64,000 nucleotides of DNA from CBDIDH01 sp965277595 (GTDB taxonomy: Bacteria; Planctomycetota; Planctomycetia; Isosphaerales; Isosphaeraceae): assembly GCA_965277595.1 (NCBI GenBank), contig CBDIDH010000002.1:4092001-4156000 (forward strand), read 5' to 3'. Position numbers and translations under genes: made by a program. The notes under the pieces are model-generated. The model made no database searches. It saw only the letters and a program-made list of their open reading frames with translations, and had not been told where the DNA came from. Shown one piece after another: positions 17,488-26,760 of the stretch; the stretch's first letter is position 1; each line of letters begins with the position of its first letter.

Positions 17488-18003
17488 ATGGCCGCCGACG
17501 CTCGAACCACGACGCCGATGCTCACCGAATCGATCCGGGAGAAGATCCGTGCGTACATCCCGCGCTATCCCAGCAAGCGGGCCGTCACCCTCCCGGCGCT
17601 TCACATCGTGCATGAGTCGTTTCGTTGCGTCCCCTATCAGGCGATGGCGGAAATCGCCGAGATGCTGGAGATCACTCCGGCCGAGGTTGTCGACACGATG
17701 ACCTTTTACGGCTTCTTCCCCCAGGCGCCGATCGGTGATCTCCGCGTCTGGGTCTGCCGGTCGATCTCCTGCATGCTCCGTGGTGGTGATGAGCTTCTCG
17801 AACACACCTGCCATCGGCTCGGAGTCGAGCCGGGCCAGACGACGCCCGACGGCAAGCTGACGGTCGAGTTCGCGGAGTGTCTGGGGATCTGTGACTTCGC
17901 TCCCGCCGCGCTCGCCGATGACGGCCGGATCTTTGGGCCGCTCGACGAGGCGAAGGTCGACGCCATGCTCGACGAGCTAAAACTGGGTCGCAAGGACGCC
18001 TGA
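17488..18003 (+). CDS. nuoE: NADH-quinone oxidoreductase subunit E
   Basis: 24-kDa subunit with the 2Fe-2S cluster N1a, 171 residues. Ligands are Cys90 and Cys95 (VWVCRSISCM) and Cys131 and Cys135 (AECLGICDFAPA). The helical N-terminal domain has the usual RYPSKRAVTLPALHIV segment. The ATG at 17488 follows nuoD by 28 bp, with GGGAGA upstream. It pairs with NuoF in the NADH-oxidising module. Confidence 0.95.
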   Translation: MAADARTTTPMLTESIREKIRAYIPRYPSKRAVTLPALHIVHESFRCVPYQAMAEIAEMLEITPAEVVDTMTFYGFFPQAPIGDLRVWVCRSISCMLRGGDELLEHTCHRLGVEPGQTTPDGKLTVEFAECLGICDFAPAALADDGRIFGPLDEAKVDAMLDELKLGRKDA

Positions 18004-18041
18004 AGACGATCGGAATCGGAACGAACCGGGGGTGTGCGACC

Positions 18042-19445
18042 GTGGCTGCTTTTGAACCTGTCCTGACACGCAACTGGAACGTGACCGACAGCCACACGCT
18101 GCCCGTCTACGAGTCGCGCGGGGGCTACCAGGCTTCCCGCAAGGCCCTGACGATGATGGACCCGGACAAGGTCATCGCCGTCGTCAAGGATTCGGAACTC
18201 CGAGGCCGAGGCGGCGCCGGATTTCCTTGCGGCCTGAAGTGGAGTTTTCTTCCGAAAGATCGGAAAGAAACCTTCATGTGCGTCAACGGCGACGAGAGCG
18301 AGCCGGCAACCTTCAACAACCGGCTCCTGATCGAGCGCGACCCGCATCAGTTCATTGAGGGGATTCTCATCGCCTGCTTCGCCACGAAGGCGAAGACAGC
18401 GTATGTGTACCTTCGATTCGAATATATTCACGCCTACAAGATCATGGAAGCGGCGATCGCCGAGGCGAGAGCCGCGGGACATCTCGGCGAGAACATCCAC
18501 GGGTCGGGGTTTGACCTGGAGATTTATTGCCACCGGGGCGCCGGGGCGTATATCTGCGGCGAGGAAACGGGCCTGATCGAGAGCCTGGAAGGCAAGCGGG
18601 GCTGGCCCCGGATCAAGCCGCCGTTTCCGGCGATCGAGGGGGCCTTTCGAAAGCCGACGGTCGTCAACAACGTCGAGACCCTCTGTTGCGTCCCGCATAT
18701 CATCGAGCGCGGGGCGGACTGGTTCAAGTCGATCGGAACGCCCAAGAGTTACGGGCCGAAGCTTTATTGCGTCTCTGGTCATGTGAACAAGCAGGTTTGC
18801 GTCGAGCTTCCCTTGGGAATCACCTGCCGGGCCTTGATTGAAGAGCACGCGGGGGGGGTCTGGAAAGGGCGGAAGGCCAAGCTCGCCGTTCCGGGGGGGA
18901 TCAGCATGGGAATCCTCGCGGCGGACGAGTTGGATACGCCGCTCGATTTCGAGAGCCTGCGCAAACCCGGCTGCCTGGGCCTGGGAACCGCCGCGGTGAC
19001 CGTGATGGACGACCAGACGAGTATCGTTGACTTTCTTTACAATACCTCGCGGTTCTTCGCCCATGAGAGTTGCGGCCAGTGCACCCCCTGTCGCGAGGGG
19101 ACAGCCTGGATGTACAAGACGATCAAGCGAATCAAGCACGGCGGCGGCCGGATTGAGGACCTGGACATCCTCAAGAACATGGCCGAAAACATGGGGATCA
19201 TGCCCGGAACAACGATCTGCGGCCTCGCCGATGGCGCCGCCTGGCCGGTGAAGAACGCGATCACCAAGTTCCGGGCCGAGTTTGAAGAGTATATCCGGAC
19301 TCACAAGGGGGACGCCCGCAAGGTGACCGGGCTACAAGAGGAGATCGCCCACGGCGAGCCGACGTCGACCCTGGCGAGCGTGCCGCTGAACGTCCTCGGC
19401 AATCCGGCTCCCGCCGGGGCGCTCCGGTCCCCTCATTCGGCCTGA
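18042..19445 (+). CDS. nuoF: NADH-quinone oxidoreductase subunit F
   Basis: 51-kDa subunit, 467 residues, binding NADH, FMN and 4Fe-4S cluster N3. The GTG start at 18042 is the only start that keeps the full N-terminus. The nucleotide site reads GRGGAGFPCGLKW (~55-67), followed by the NGDESEPATF and GAYICGEETGLIES loops. The N3 cluster is ESCGQCTPCREG plus a distal cysteine in TTICGLAD. The gene contains an eight-G run (~18851-18858) that is in frame, a useful check on sequence quality. The last ~35 residues are a non-conserved tail. Confidence 0.96.
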   Translation: MAAFEPVLTRNWNVTDSHTLPVYESRGGYQASRKALTMMDPDKVIAVVKDSELRGRGGAGFPCGLKWSFLPKDRKETFMCVNGDESEPATFNNRLLIERDPHQFIEGILIACFATKAKTAYVYLRFEYIHAYKIMEAAIAEARAAGHLGENIHGSGFDLEIYCHRGAGAYICGEETGLIESLEGKRGWPRIKPPFPAIEGAFRKPTVVNNVETLCCVPHIIERGADWFKSIGTPKSYGPKLYCVSGHVNKQVCVELPLGITCRALIEEHAGGVWKGRKAKLAVPGGISMGILAADELDTPLDFESLRKPGCLGLGTAAVTVMDDQTSIVDFLYNTSRFFAHESCGQCTPCREGTAWMYKTIKRIKHGGGRIEDLDILKNMAENMGIMPGTTICGLADGAAWPVKNAITKFRAEFEEYIRTHKGDARKVTGLQEEIAHGEPTSTLASVPLNVLGNPAPAGALRSPHSA

Positions 19446-19455
19446 AGGGAAGACG

Positions 19456-21234
19456 ATGCCGACGATTTTGATCAACGGTCAAGAGCACGAGATCCCCGAG
19501 GGCGAGAAGCTCAATGCCATTCAGATGGCCGGGCGCGCCGGGGTCGACATCCCCTATTACTGCTGGCATCCCGCGCTCTCGGTGGTGGCCAACTGCCGGA
19601 TGTGTGAGATCGAGGTCGGCAGCAAGGACCCGAAGACGGGCGAGATCAAGATGATCCCGAAGCTCGTCCCCGCCTGCCAGACCCCCGCGAAAGACGGCAC
19701 GGTGCTCGTCACCGATAGCCCGAAGGTGAAAGAGCATCAACGGATGATCATGGAATATCTCCTGATCAACCACCCGCTCGATTGCCCCGTCTGCGACAAG
19801 GCCGGCGAGTGCGGCTTGCAAGATTACAGCTACGAGTATGGCCAGTCGTCGCACCGGTTCGTGGAAGAACGGACGGTCAATCCTCGCAAGGATGTCTCCG
19901 AACTCATCCAGTTGAACTCTGATCGCTGCATCATGTGTACCCGATGCGTCCGGTTCACCCGCGAGATCACCCAGACGGGCGAACTGTTGGTGATGCGACG
20001 CGGGAACCATGCGGAGATCGACATCTTTCCGGGTATGCCGATCGAGAACCCGCTCGCGGGAAACGTCGTCGACATCTGCCCGGTCGGCGCCCTGCTCGAC
20101 AAGGATTTTCTTCACAACCAGAGGGTCTGGTTCCTCTCAAAGCATGACGGAATCTGCACCCGCTGCTCAACCGGCTGCAATATCAGCTCCGAGGAGAACC
20201 GAGGGCAACTCTGGCGGATCAAACCGAAATACAACCCGCACGTTAACGACTACTGGATCTGCGACGACGGGCGTTACAGCTACAAGGCCGCCAACGATCC
20301 CAACCTGCTCTCGGCCATGTACGTCCGCGAGAAGGGCGACCTGCAACCCAGGCCGATTGACCAGGCCCTCAAGGCTGTCGAGCGCGGCCTGGCGAAGACC
20401 GTCGAGCAGGGGGGGACAATCGCGGGACTTCTCTCGCCGTTTCTGACGGTGGAAGAAGCCTTTTTGATGGCCTCGTACCTGAAGACGCTGAACCCTTCGG
20501 CCGTGCTGGCCCTGGGGCCGGTTCCCGTCAAGGGAGACGACTTCACGGTCAAGCCCGACCAGACGAAGGGGCGTTCCGGCGACACGAGTTTCGTCGTTCC
20601 CCGACCGTTCACGGTTCACGCCGAGAAATGCCCGAACCGCAAGGGCGTTGAGGCCGTGCTTGATCACTTTCAGGGCGAAGTCATCGGCTTTGATGCGTTC
20701 ACGAAACGAGCGGAGGCTGGAGAATTCCAGGCCCTTTACGTCGCCTCGGATGCGATCGATCCGTGGATCGAGGAGCCGCTGGCGCAGGCGATTCGCAAGG
20801 GGGTCGGCTTCCTGGTCGTTCAAGACACCAATGTGACGCCGCTGGCTCAACTGGCCGACGTCGCGCTTGCTGGGGCGACCTTCGCCGAGAAGGCGGGTTG
20901 CTATGTGAACGCCGACGGCCGGTTGCAATATGCCGAGGCCGCCTTGCCCCCTCGCGATGGATCGTTGCCCGACCTCGACCTCTTCGCGATCCTCGCCGGA
21001 CGCGGAGGCGGGCCGGTGAGGTCGGCCGACATCCTGAAGGAACTGGCGGAGGCGATCCCCGCATTCGGAGTTGCCCAGGGGGGTCAACTTCCCGACTTCG
21101 GCGCCTTGCTCGGTGAGGCGTCGACCGCGAGCACGGCGGCGCTGACATCCTTCAGCGACGCCTGGACGAAACCCCGAGGGCACAAAGGGGACCGGCCCGG
21201 CGCCCGCGATCCGAAGGGTGCCCGGGACGCCTGA
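19456..21234 (+). CDS. nuoG: NADH-quinone oxidoreductase subunit G (short form)
   Basis: 75-kDa-like subunit, 592 residues, shorter than E. coli NuoG (over 900). The ferredoxin-type 2Fe-2S ligands are Cys36, Cys47, Cys50 and Cys74. The His-ligated 4Fe-4S motif is HPLDCPVCDKAGECGLQ, and the next 4Fe-4S motif is DRCIMCTRCVRF with the distal Cys in DICPVGAL. A further cysteine group, ICTRCSTGCNI (~231-241), begins the molybdopterin-oxidoreductase-like domain, which is reduced and poorly conserved after ~300. Electrons pass from NuoF through this chain toward NuoI. It starts 10 bp after nuoF. Confidence 0.93.
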   Translation: MPTILINGQEHEIPEGEKLNAIQMAGRAGVDIPYYCWHPALSVVANCRMCEIEVGSKDPKTGEIKMIPKLVPACQTPAKDGTVLVTDSPKVKEHQRMIMEYLLINHPLDCPVCDKAGECGLQDYSYEYGQSSHRFVEERTVNPRKDVSELIQLNSDRCIMCTRCVRFTREITQTGELLVMRRGNHAEIDIFPGMPIENPLAGNVVDICPVGALLDKDFLHNQRVWFLSKHDGICTRCSTGCNISSEENRGQLWRIKPKYNPHVNDYWICDDGRYSYKAANDPNLLSAMYVREKGDLQPRPIDQALKAVERGLAKTVEQGGTIAGLLSPFLTVEEAFLMASYLKTLNPSAVLALGPVPVKGDDFTVKPDQTKGRSGDTSFVVPRPFTVHAEKCPNRKGVEAVLDHFQGEVIGFDAFTKRAEAGEFQALYVASDAIDPWIEEPLAQAIRKGVGFLVVQDTNVTPLAQLADVALAGATFAEKAGCYVNADGRLQYAEAALPPRDGSLPDLDLFAILAGRGGGPVRSADILKELAEAIPAFGVAQGGQLPDFGALLGEASTASTAALTSFSDAWTKPRGHKGDRPGARDPKGARDA

Positions 21235-21301
21235 GCCAGGCCGATCGAACGTCAACGACGAGGTGTGAGCGGAACGAGCGAGAGGGCGAAGGGATACGTT
21301 C

Positions 21302-22372
21302 ATGGATTTCTGGTCGATCGTCGGCATCCTCATCAAGATCGGCATCGTCGTGGGGGTGACCCAAGGGTCAGTCGCCTACCTGATCCTCGTCGAGCGCAGG
21401 GTCGCGGCCTTCGCGCAGGACCGGATCGGGCCGAACCGATGCGGCCGGGAGTTCGGAATTCCCCTGGGCCTTTTGCAGGCGCTGGTGGACGGGGCCAAGA
21501 TGGTCCTCAAGGAAGATATCGTTCCTCGATACGTGAACAAGCCGCTGTTCATCCTCGCGCCCGCGATTGCGATCATCGCGGCGATGATCGGCTTCGCCGT
21601 CGTTCCGTTCGGGTCGGTCGGGCCAGGCTCGCCGACGCTTGGAGGTCACCCGATCGAGTTCCAGATCGCCCCAGGGGTGGACATCGGGATCGTCTATGTC
21701 TTCGCGGTCGGTAGCCTGGCGGTTTATGGGGTGATTCTGGGAGGTTGGGCGTCCAACAACAAGTACTCCTTCCTCGGCGGTTTGCGGTCGAGTGCGCAGC
21801 TGATCAGCTATGAGATCCCGCTCGGGATGTCGATCCTCGGCATGGTTCTACTGGCGGGATCGCTGGATCTGAATACGATCGTGAACTGGCAGGCAAGGCA
21901 CGGTCTCTGGGGATTCGTGGTTCAGCCGCTCGGGTGCTTGCTCTTCATCATCAGCGCCTTCGCGGAAACGAACCGACTGCCGTTTGACCTCCCCGAGAGC
22001 GAACAGGAACTCGTCGGCGGTTATCATACCGAGTATTCGGCGATGAAGTTTGGCATGTTCTTTCTCGGCGAATACTTGCACGTCATCACGGTCAGCTACA
22101 TGGCGGTTGTCCTCTTCTTCGGCGGCTGGTCGATTCCGTTTCTCACCCGGATCGAGCCGACAAGCTGGCTCTGGGCCTGGGCGCTCTTGAAGATGTTCGC
22201 GATCGCCTTCAAGGTCTTCCTGATGGTTCTCTTCATGATGTGGGTTCGGTGGACCCTGCCGCGGTTCCGGTACGATCAACTCATGGATCTGGCCTGGAAG
22301 TCGTTGATCCCGCTGGCCTTGATTAACCTGGTCGCGACCGCGGCGATCGTGCAGGCGATTCGCATGCGTTAA
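21302..22372 (+). CDS. nuoH: NADH-quinone oxidoreductase subunit H
   Basis: Membrane subunit at the quinone entrance, 356 residues with about eight hydrophobic helices. Diagnostic loops are VERRVAAFAQDRIGPNRCG (~30-48), ALVDGAKMVLKEDIVP and ETNRLPFDLPESEQELVGGY (~219-238), the last acidic loop lining the quinone path. The ATG lies 67 bp after nuoG, preceded by GAGAGGGCGAAGG. The C-terminal LPRFRYDQLMDLAWKSLIPL is typical. Confidence 0.96.
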   Translation: MDFWSIVGILIKIGIVVGVTQGSVAYLILVERRVAAFAQDRIGPNRCGREFGIPLGLLQALVDGAKMVLKEDIVPRYVNKPLFILAPAIAIIAAMIGFAVVPFGSVGPGSPTLGGHPIEFQIAPGVDIGIVYVFAVGSLAVYGVILGGWASNNKYSFLGGLRSSAQLISYEIPLGMSILGMVLLAGSLDLNTIVNWQARHGLWGFVVQPLGCLLFIISAFAETNRLPFDLPESEQELVGGYHTEYSAMKFGMFFLGEYLHVITVSYMAVVLFFGGWSIPFLTRIEPTSWLWAWALLKMFAIAFKVFLMVLFMMWVRWTLPRFRYDQLMDLAWKSLIPLALINLVATAAIVQAIRMR

Positions 22373-22451
22373 GCCTTGAAACCAGCCAGACGGCCGACTC
22401 GACTCGACACGATACGAATCGACGCCCACGCCCACGCAGGAGTTTTCGACT

Positions 22452-23048
22452 GTGCGTCCCGACGATCCGAAGCTGAAACGACTGGAGCCGCCGACGCTCA
22501 ACTTCGCCGAGCGGATCTACTTGCCACAGATCGCCGTCGGCCTGGGAGTGACGGCCCGGCATATCGCGGGCGTGATGTTTGCCGGCAAGGCGATCACCGT
22601 GCAGTATCCCGAAGAACAGCATGTTCCGAGCCCGAATTATCGAGGCGTCCATCGGCTTAACAAGGACGAACAGGGACGGGTCAAGTGTGTCGCCTGCATG
22701 CTCTGCGCCACGGCATGCCCGGCGCACTGCATTGACATCGTCGGGGCGACGGCGCCCGAGACCTGGCCCGATCGCGAGAAGTATTGCGAGAGCTTTGTCA
22801 TTGACGAACTCCGCTGCATCTACTGTGGAATGTGCGAGGAAGCCTGTCCGGTCGAGGCGATCGAACTCACCGGGCTGTATGACTTGACGGGCCTCTCGCG
22901 CGAACAGATGATCTTCGACAAGACGAAGCTTTTGTCGGTCTTTGACCTCACCAAGACCGATGAGCCGCTCAAGTATGGGACCCCGCCGGTTCCGTCGTCC
23001 CCGCCGCCGAAGACGCAACTGGGACCACCCCTGACCAACTTCCCCTGA
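22452..23048 (+). CDS. nuoI: NADH-quinone oxidoreductase subunit I
   Basis: Two-cluster ferredoxin subunit, 198 residues, GTG start at 22452 with AGGAG about 12 nt upstream. The two 4Fe-4S motifs are CVACMLCATACPAHC (~79-93) and CIYCGMCEEACPVEA (~123-137), matching clusters N6a and N6b. The N-terminal amphipathic helix contacts NuoH. The C-terminus is a Pro-rich tail (PPVPSSPPPKTQ) not found in E. coli NuoI. Confidence 0.95.
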   Translation: MRPDDPKLKRLEPPTLNFAERIYLPQIAVGLGVTARHIAGVMFAGKAITVQYPEEQHVPSPNYRGVHRLNKDEQGRVKCVACMLCATACPAHCIDIVGATAPETWPDREKYCESFVIDELRCIYCGMCEEACPVEAIELTGLYDLTGLSREQMIFDKTKLLSVFDLTKTDEPLKYGTPPVPSSPPPKTQLGPPLTNFP

Positions 23049-23108
23049 CCCGGCCCGACGGTCTTAAAATCGGACCGAACTTCCACCGGAAACGGAGCGG
23101 AGAGTCTC

Positions 23109-23999
23109 TTGCGTAGCGACCTGATCTTGCCCCTGATCGTGATCGTCCTCGGAGCCTCGGGCACGTATCTGCTCTTGCCCCACAGTCACGGCGCCCGCAA
23201 GCCAAGGACCGTCCACACGGTCGGCGCGGTCCTCGCGGGGCTGGCGCTCGTCCTCTTCGCAACCTTCTGGAAGGCCCCCTCGCCGTGGGTCTCGGGCCTC
23301 TTCTTTTATGCCTTCGCGCTGGCGTCGGTCGCCGGAGCCGTGCTCACGGTGACCTCGCGGAACCCGGTTCATAGCGCGCTCTGGTTCGCCGCGGTCGTGC
23401 TCTCGACGGCCGGTCTCTTTCTCCAGGCCGGAGCGTCCTTTCTCGCGGCCGGGACCGTGATCGTCTACGCGGGCGCGATCATTGTCACGTTCCTCTTCGT
23501 GATCATGCTCGCGCAGTCGGGAGGCCAGGCCCCCTATGACCGGGCGGCCCGGATGCCATTCTCGGCGACCTTTACCTGTTACATGCTCTTCTTCGGGGTT
23601 GTTTACTCGCTGATCCAGATCCCGAACCGATCAATGGAGACCGCGTTCGCCGCCGAAGGGATGATGCCCGACGGACGCCTGCCGGTTGCGACCGGGCTTC
23701 GGTCCTGGGCGATTCCAGGCTCGGAAATGGCGGTTGATGCGGTGGTCAGCCGGTCGATCCGATCGACAGCGCGGCTGGATCATCCCGATGGACAGCCGAA
23801 GGCGCATGTCGCCGGCCTGGGTGAGACGCTGTACACAGACCACCTGATCACGGTCGAACTGGCGGGCACGCTTCTCTTCGTCGCCCTGATCGGTGCCCTC
23901 TCGATCGCCGCGCCAAAGCCGCCGGTCCGTCCGACCGAGACCCGAGGGACCGCCTCGATTAAACCGACCACCGCGACGCCCACGAAAGCGGCCGTCTGA
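23109..23999 (+). CDS. nuoJ: NADH-quinone oxidoreductase subunit J (long form)
   Basis: Membrane subunit, 296 residues, TTG start at 23109 preceded by GGAGCGGAGAG. The conserved core is VTSRNPVHSALWFAAVVLS and AGTVIVYAGAIIVTFLFVIM (residues ~76-140). The protein is about 100 residues longer than E. coli NuoJ, because of a polar insert between the fourth and fifth helices (~175-240) and a Thr/Pro-rich tail. The family call is firm; the role of the insert is unknown. Confidence 0.92.
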   Translation: MRSDLILPLIVIVLGASGTYLLLPHSHGARKPRTVHTVGAVLAGLALVLFATFWKAPSPWVSGLFFYAFALASVAGAVLTVTSRNPVHSALWFAAVVLSTAGLFLQAGASFLAAGTVIVYAGAIIVTFLFVIMLAQSGGQAPYDRAARMPFSATFTCYMLFFGVVYSLIQIPNRSMETAFAAEGMMPDGRLPVATGLRSWAIPGSEMAVDAVVSRSIRSTARLDHPDGQPKAHVAGLGETLYTDHLITVELAGTLLFVALIGALSIAAPKPPVRPTETRGTASIKPTTATPTKAAV

Positions 24000-24041
24000 C
24001 GAACCGAACCGAACGCCCAAGAGACGAAGTGAGTGCCGCCC

Positions 24042-24503
24042 ATGGCCGATTTTCCGTTCGAGTTGCTGAGGACCTACCTGCTGATCGGTGCCTCCTTGAT
24101 GGCGATCGGCATGCTCGGATTTCTTTCGCGGCGCAACCTGATCGTGATGTTCCTCTCGGCCGAGATGATGCTTCAGGGCGTCGCGCTCACGCTCGTTGGG
24201 TTCGGCCGGTATCACGGCAACTGGACGGGGCAGGTCTTCACGATCGTCATCCTCACGGTCGCCGCCTGTGAGGCATCAATCGCCCTGGCCTTGATCTTGA
24301 TCCTCTTCAACCGGCGGTCGTCGCTCGACGTGACGCTCTGGCAAGACATCCGCGAACCGGGTCTGCCCGTCGCCGTCGATCGCCTGGCCGAGGATGCCGA
24401 GGCGGCTGGAATTTCGGACGGTCCTGAGACGTATCCGCATCTGATTCCCTCGGGCATCGAGCCCGCGCACCCGCGCGATGCCTGGAACGTTCGGAGAGAT
24501 TGA
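24042..24503 (+). CDS. nuoK: NADH-quinone oxidoreductase subunit K
   Basis: Small Mrp-like membrane subunit, 153 residues from the ATG at 24042; a GTG at 24033 would add three residues. The conserved proton-path glutamates lie in MFLSAEMMLQGVALT and in VAACEASIALALILILF. The C-terminal ~50 residues after the third helix are a hydrophilic extension (LAEDAEAAGISDGPETYPHL) not found in E. coli. Confidence 0.95.
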   Translation: MADFPFELLRTYLLIGASLMAIGMLGFLSRRNLIVMFLSAEMMLQGVALTLVGFGRYHGNWTGQVFTIVILTVAACEASIALALILILFNRRSSLDVTLWQDIREPGLPVAVDRLAEDAEAAGISDGPETYPHLIPSGIEPAHPRDAWNVRRD

Positions 24504-24639
24504 TACGTCGAACGAGTCAGAAGACATCGAAGGACGAGAATGCCAACCGGCAACGAGGCGATTTGAGCCTGGCCGAATTGAGGTTTTCCGTAGGTCGTCC
24601 GGTCCCTGGATTTGATCGCCGTGCGAGGAGAGTGCTTCC

Positions 24640-26697
24640 GTGCCTGACGCGCCTGGATTCTGGGTCAGAAACGCCTGGCTCGTGCCGTTCTTTCCGCTCG
24701 TCGGCGGTCTGACCGCCGCCGCGGGGGGGCGCTGGCTCAAGGGCAAGGCCAACCTGCCGGTGGTCCTGGGCATCGGCCTGGCCTTCCTCTGTTCGCTCGG
24801 CCTGCTCTTCTCGGCCGGACCCGAGGCGAGGACGATCGTCTTCGACTGGTTCGAGGCGGGAAGCCTGCACGTCCCGATCGAGTTCCGGGTCGACGGCCTG
24901 ACGACCATGATGCTCTCGATGGTCACCTTCGTCTCGACACTCGTCGCGGTCTTCGCGACGGGGTACATGGATGGTGAGGTCGGCTACCCCCGCTTCTTCG
25001 CGGTCGTCGGTCTCTTCGTCTTCTCGATGACGGGACTGGTACTTTCAGGAAACTATCTGCTCACATACACCTTCTGGGAAGGCGTGGGCGTATGCAGTTA
25101 TTTACTTGTCGGCTTCTGGCACAGCAAGCCCTCGGCCGCGGCGGCGGCGAAGAAGGCGTTTCTGGTTAATCGAATTGGAGACGTCGGGTTCGCCATTGCG
25201 ATTTTCTGGATCTGGACGTCGTCGAATTATGACCTGAGCTACCAGAACGTGCTCGGGAAAGACAACCTTGCGCATTTGACAGCGACCGCCGCGGCGGGGA
25301 TTGCCCTCTTGCTCTTCTGGGCGGCGACGGCCAAGAGCGCGCAAATCCCGCTTTATGTCTGGCTTCCCGACGCGATGGAAGGCCCGACCCCTGTCTCGGC
25401 CCTGATCCACGCGGCGACGATGGTCACGGCTGGTGTTTATCTGCTTGCCCGGTCGATGCCGCTTCTGGTCCTGACCCCCTGGGTCCTGACGCTCGTGTCG
25501 GTGATCGGCTGCCTGACGGCCTTGCTCTCCGCCCTGATTGCCCTGACGCAGACGGATTTGAAGCGCGTTCTGGCGTATTCCACGATCAGTCAGCTTGGCT
25601 ACATGTTCATGGCGCTTGGGGCGGGCGTGGGCGATGTCGCGCAGCTCGCCGTCTTCGCGGCGATGTTTCACCTGTTCACGCATGCTTTCTTCAAGGCCCT
25701 GTTGTTCCTCTGCTCGGGGTCGGTGATGCACGCGATGGGGGGCGTGGTCGACATGCGACGGTTCCGCGGGCTCAGGCATCGGATGCCGGTGACCTGCTGG
25801 ACCTTCGCGGTCGGGGCACTGGCGCTCTCGGGGATCTTTCCGTTTGCGGGATTTTTCAGCAAAGATGAAATATTGATCGCGCTGAAGACGTCCGCCATGT
25901 CGGGCGGAACGCGGGACGAGCAAATCTACATGGCGATTTATGTCGTGGCCGTCTTCACTGCGTTTCTGACCGCCTTTTACACCGGCCGCGCGTTCTTTCT
26001 TACGTTCTTCGGTCCCGAGAAGTTGCCCAGCGCTGATGACCCTGAAGCCGAACAGTTAACCGATAAGGCGGACCCTTCCTCTCATCATGCGCCGACGCAT
26101 CACGACGATCATGGCCACGGCCACGGAGACGATCACGGCGGGCATGGGTCGCACTTCGGCCACGAATCGGGACTGGTGATGACAATTCCCTTGATGATCC
26201 TGGCCGTTTGCGCCCTGGTGGTCGGCCTTGCCTTCGGGCCGACGCACTGGTTTGAACATCACCTGGCGAAGACCTTCCGGTTCGAAGACGGCCTGCATCA
26301 CCTGGAGCATCACATAACAGACTGGGCCACGCCGGCCATTGGTTTGCTCGCCGGAATTCTTGGAATTGGGCTCAGCTACGTCTTCTACGCCAAGCCGAGC
26401 CCGATTCCCGGTCGGATCGCCACGCAGCTCGGACCGCTTTACCGGGCCTCGCTCAACAAGTTTTACGTGGACGAGATGTACGACGCGACGGTCGTGCAAA
26501 CCACGCTCGTGCTGGCGAAGGTTGCCAAGTTCCTCGACATGTACCTGGTCGACGGTCTCGTCAGGTTCGTCTCGTGGGTGCCTCGACTGGTCGGCCGCGA
26601 GGTGCTTGGCCCCTTTCAGAACGGCCTCGTGCAGTTTTACGCGGCGGTCACGGCGCTCGGCGTGGTGGGCCTGCTCTGGATTCTTCTTCTCAGTTAA
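24640..26697 (+). CDS. nuoL: NADH-quinone oxidoreductase subunit L with His-rich loop
   Basis: Distal antiporter-like subunit, 685 residues, GTG start at 24640 with GAGGAG at 24625-24630. The core has the quinone/Mrp antiporter motif: the key Glu in YTFWEGVGVCSYLL, Lys in helices around LLFWAATAKSAQIPLYVWLP, and DLKRVLAYSTISQLGYM. The long lateral helix occupies the C-terminal quarter. An unusual loop at about residues 481-510 is very rich in His and Asp/Gly (HHDDHGHGHGDDHGGHGSH). It lies between late membrane helices and could bind metal. A 136-bp spacer follows nuoK. Confidence 0.95.
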   Translation: MPDAPGFWVRNAWLVPFFPLVGGLTAAAGGRWLKGKANLPVVLGIGLAFLCSLGLLFSAGPEARTIVFDWFEAGSLHVPIEFRVDGLTTMMLSMVTFVSTLVAVFATGYMDGEVGYPRFFAVVGLFVFSMTGLVLSGNYLLTYTFWEGVGVCSYLLVGFWHSKPSAAAAAKKAFLVNRIGDVGFAIAIFWIWTSSNYDLSYQNVLGKDNLAHLTATAAAGIALLLFWAATAKSAQIPLYVWLPDAMEGPTPVSALIHAATMVTAGVYLLARSMPLLVLTPWVLTLVSVIGCLTALLSALIALTQTDLKRVLAYSTISQLGYMFMALGAGVGDVAQLAVFAAMFHLFTHAFFKALLFLCSGSVMHAMGGVVDMRRFRGLRHRMPVTCWTFAVGALALSGIFPFAGFFSKDEILIALKTSAMSGGTRDEQIYMAIYVVAVFTAFLTAFYTGRAFFLTFFGPEKLPSADDPEAEQLTDKADPSSHHAPTHHDDHGHGHGDDHGGHGSHFGHESGLVMTIPLMILAVCALVVGLAFGPTHWFEHHLAKTFRFEDGLHHLEHHITDWATPAIGLLAGILGIGLSYVFYAKPSPIPGRIATQLGPLYRASLNKFYVDEMYDATVVQTTLVLAKVAKFLDMYLVDGLVRFVSWVPRLVGREVLGPFQNGLVQFYAAVTALGVVGLLWILLLS

Positions 26698-26760
26698 TCG
26701 CACAAGTGACGACGCCAACGATCCCTTGGAATTCACCGAGGCGAGGATAAGGATACGCTG

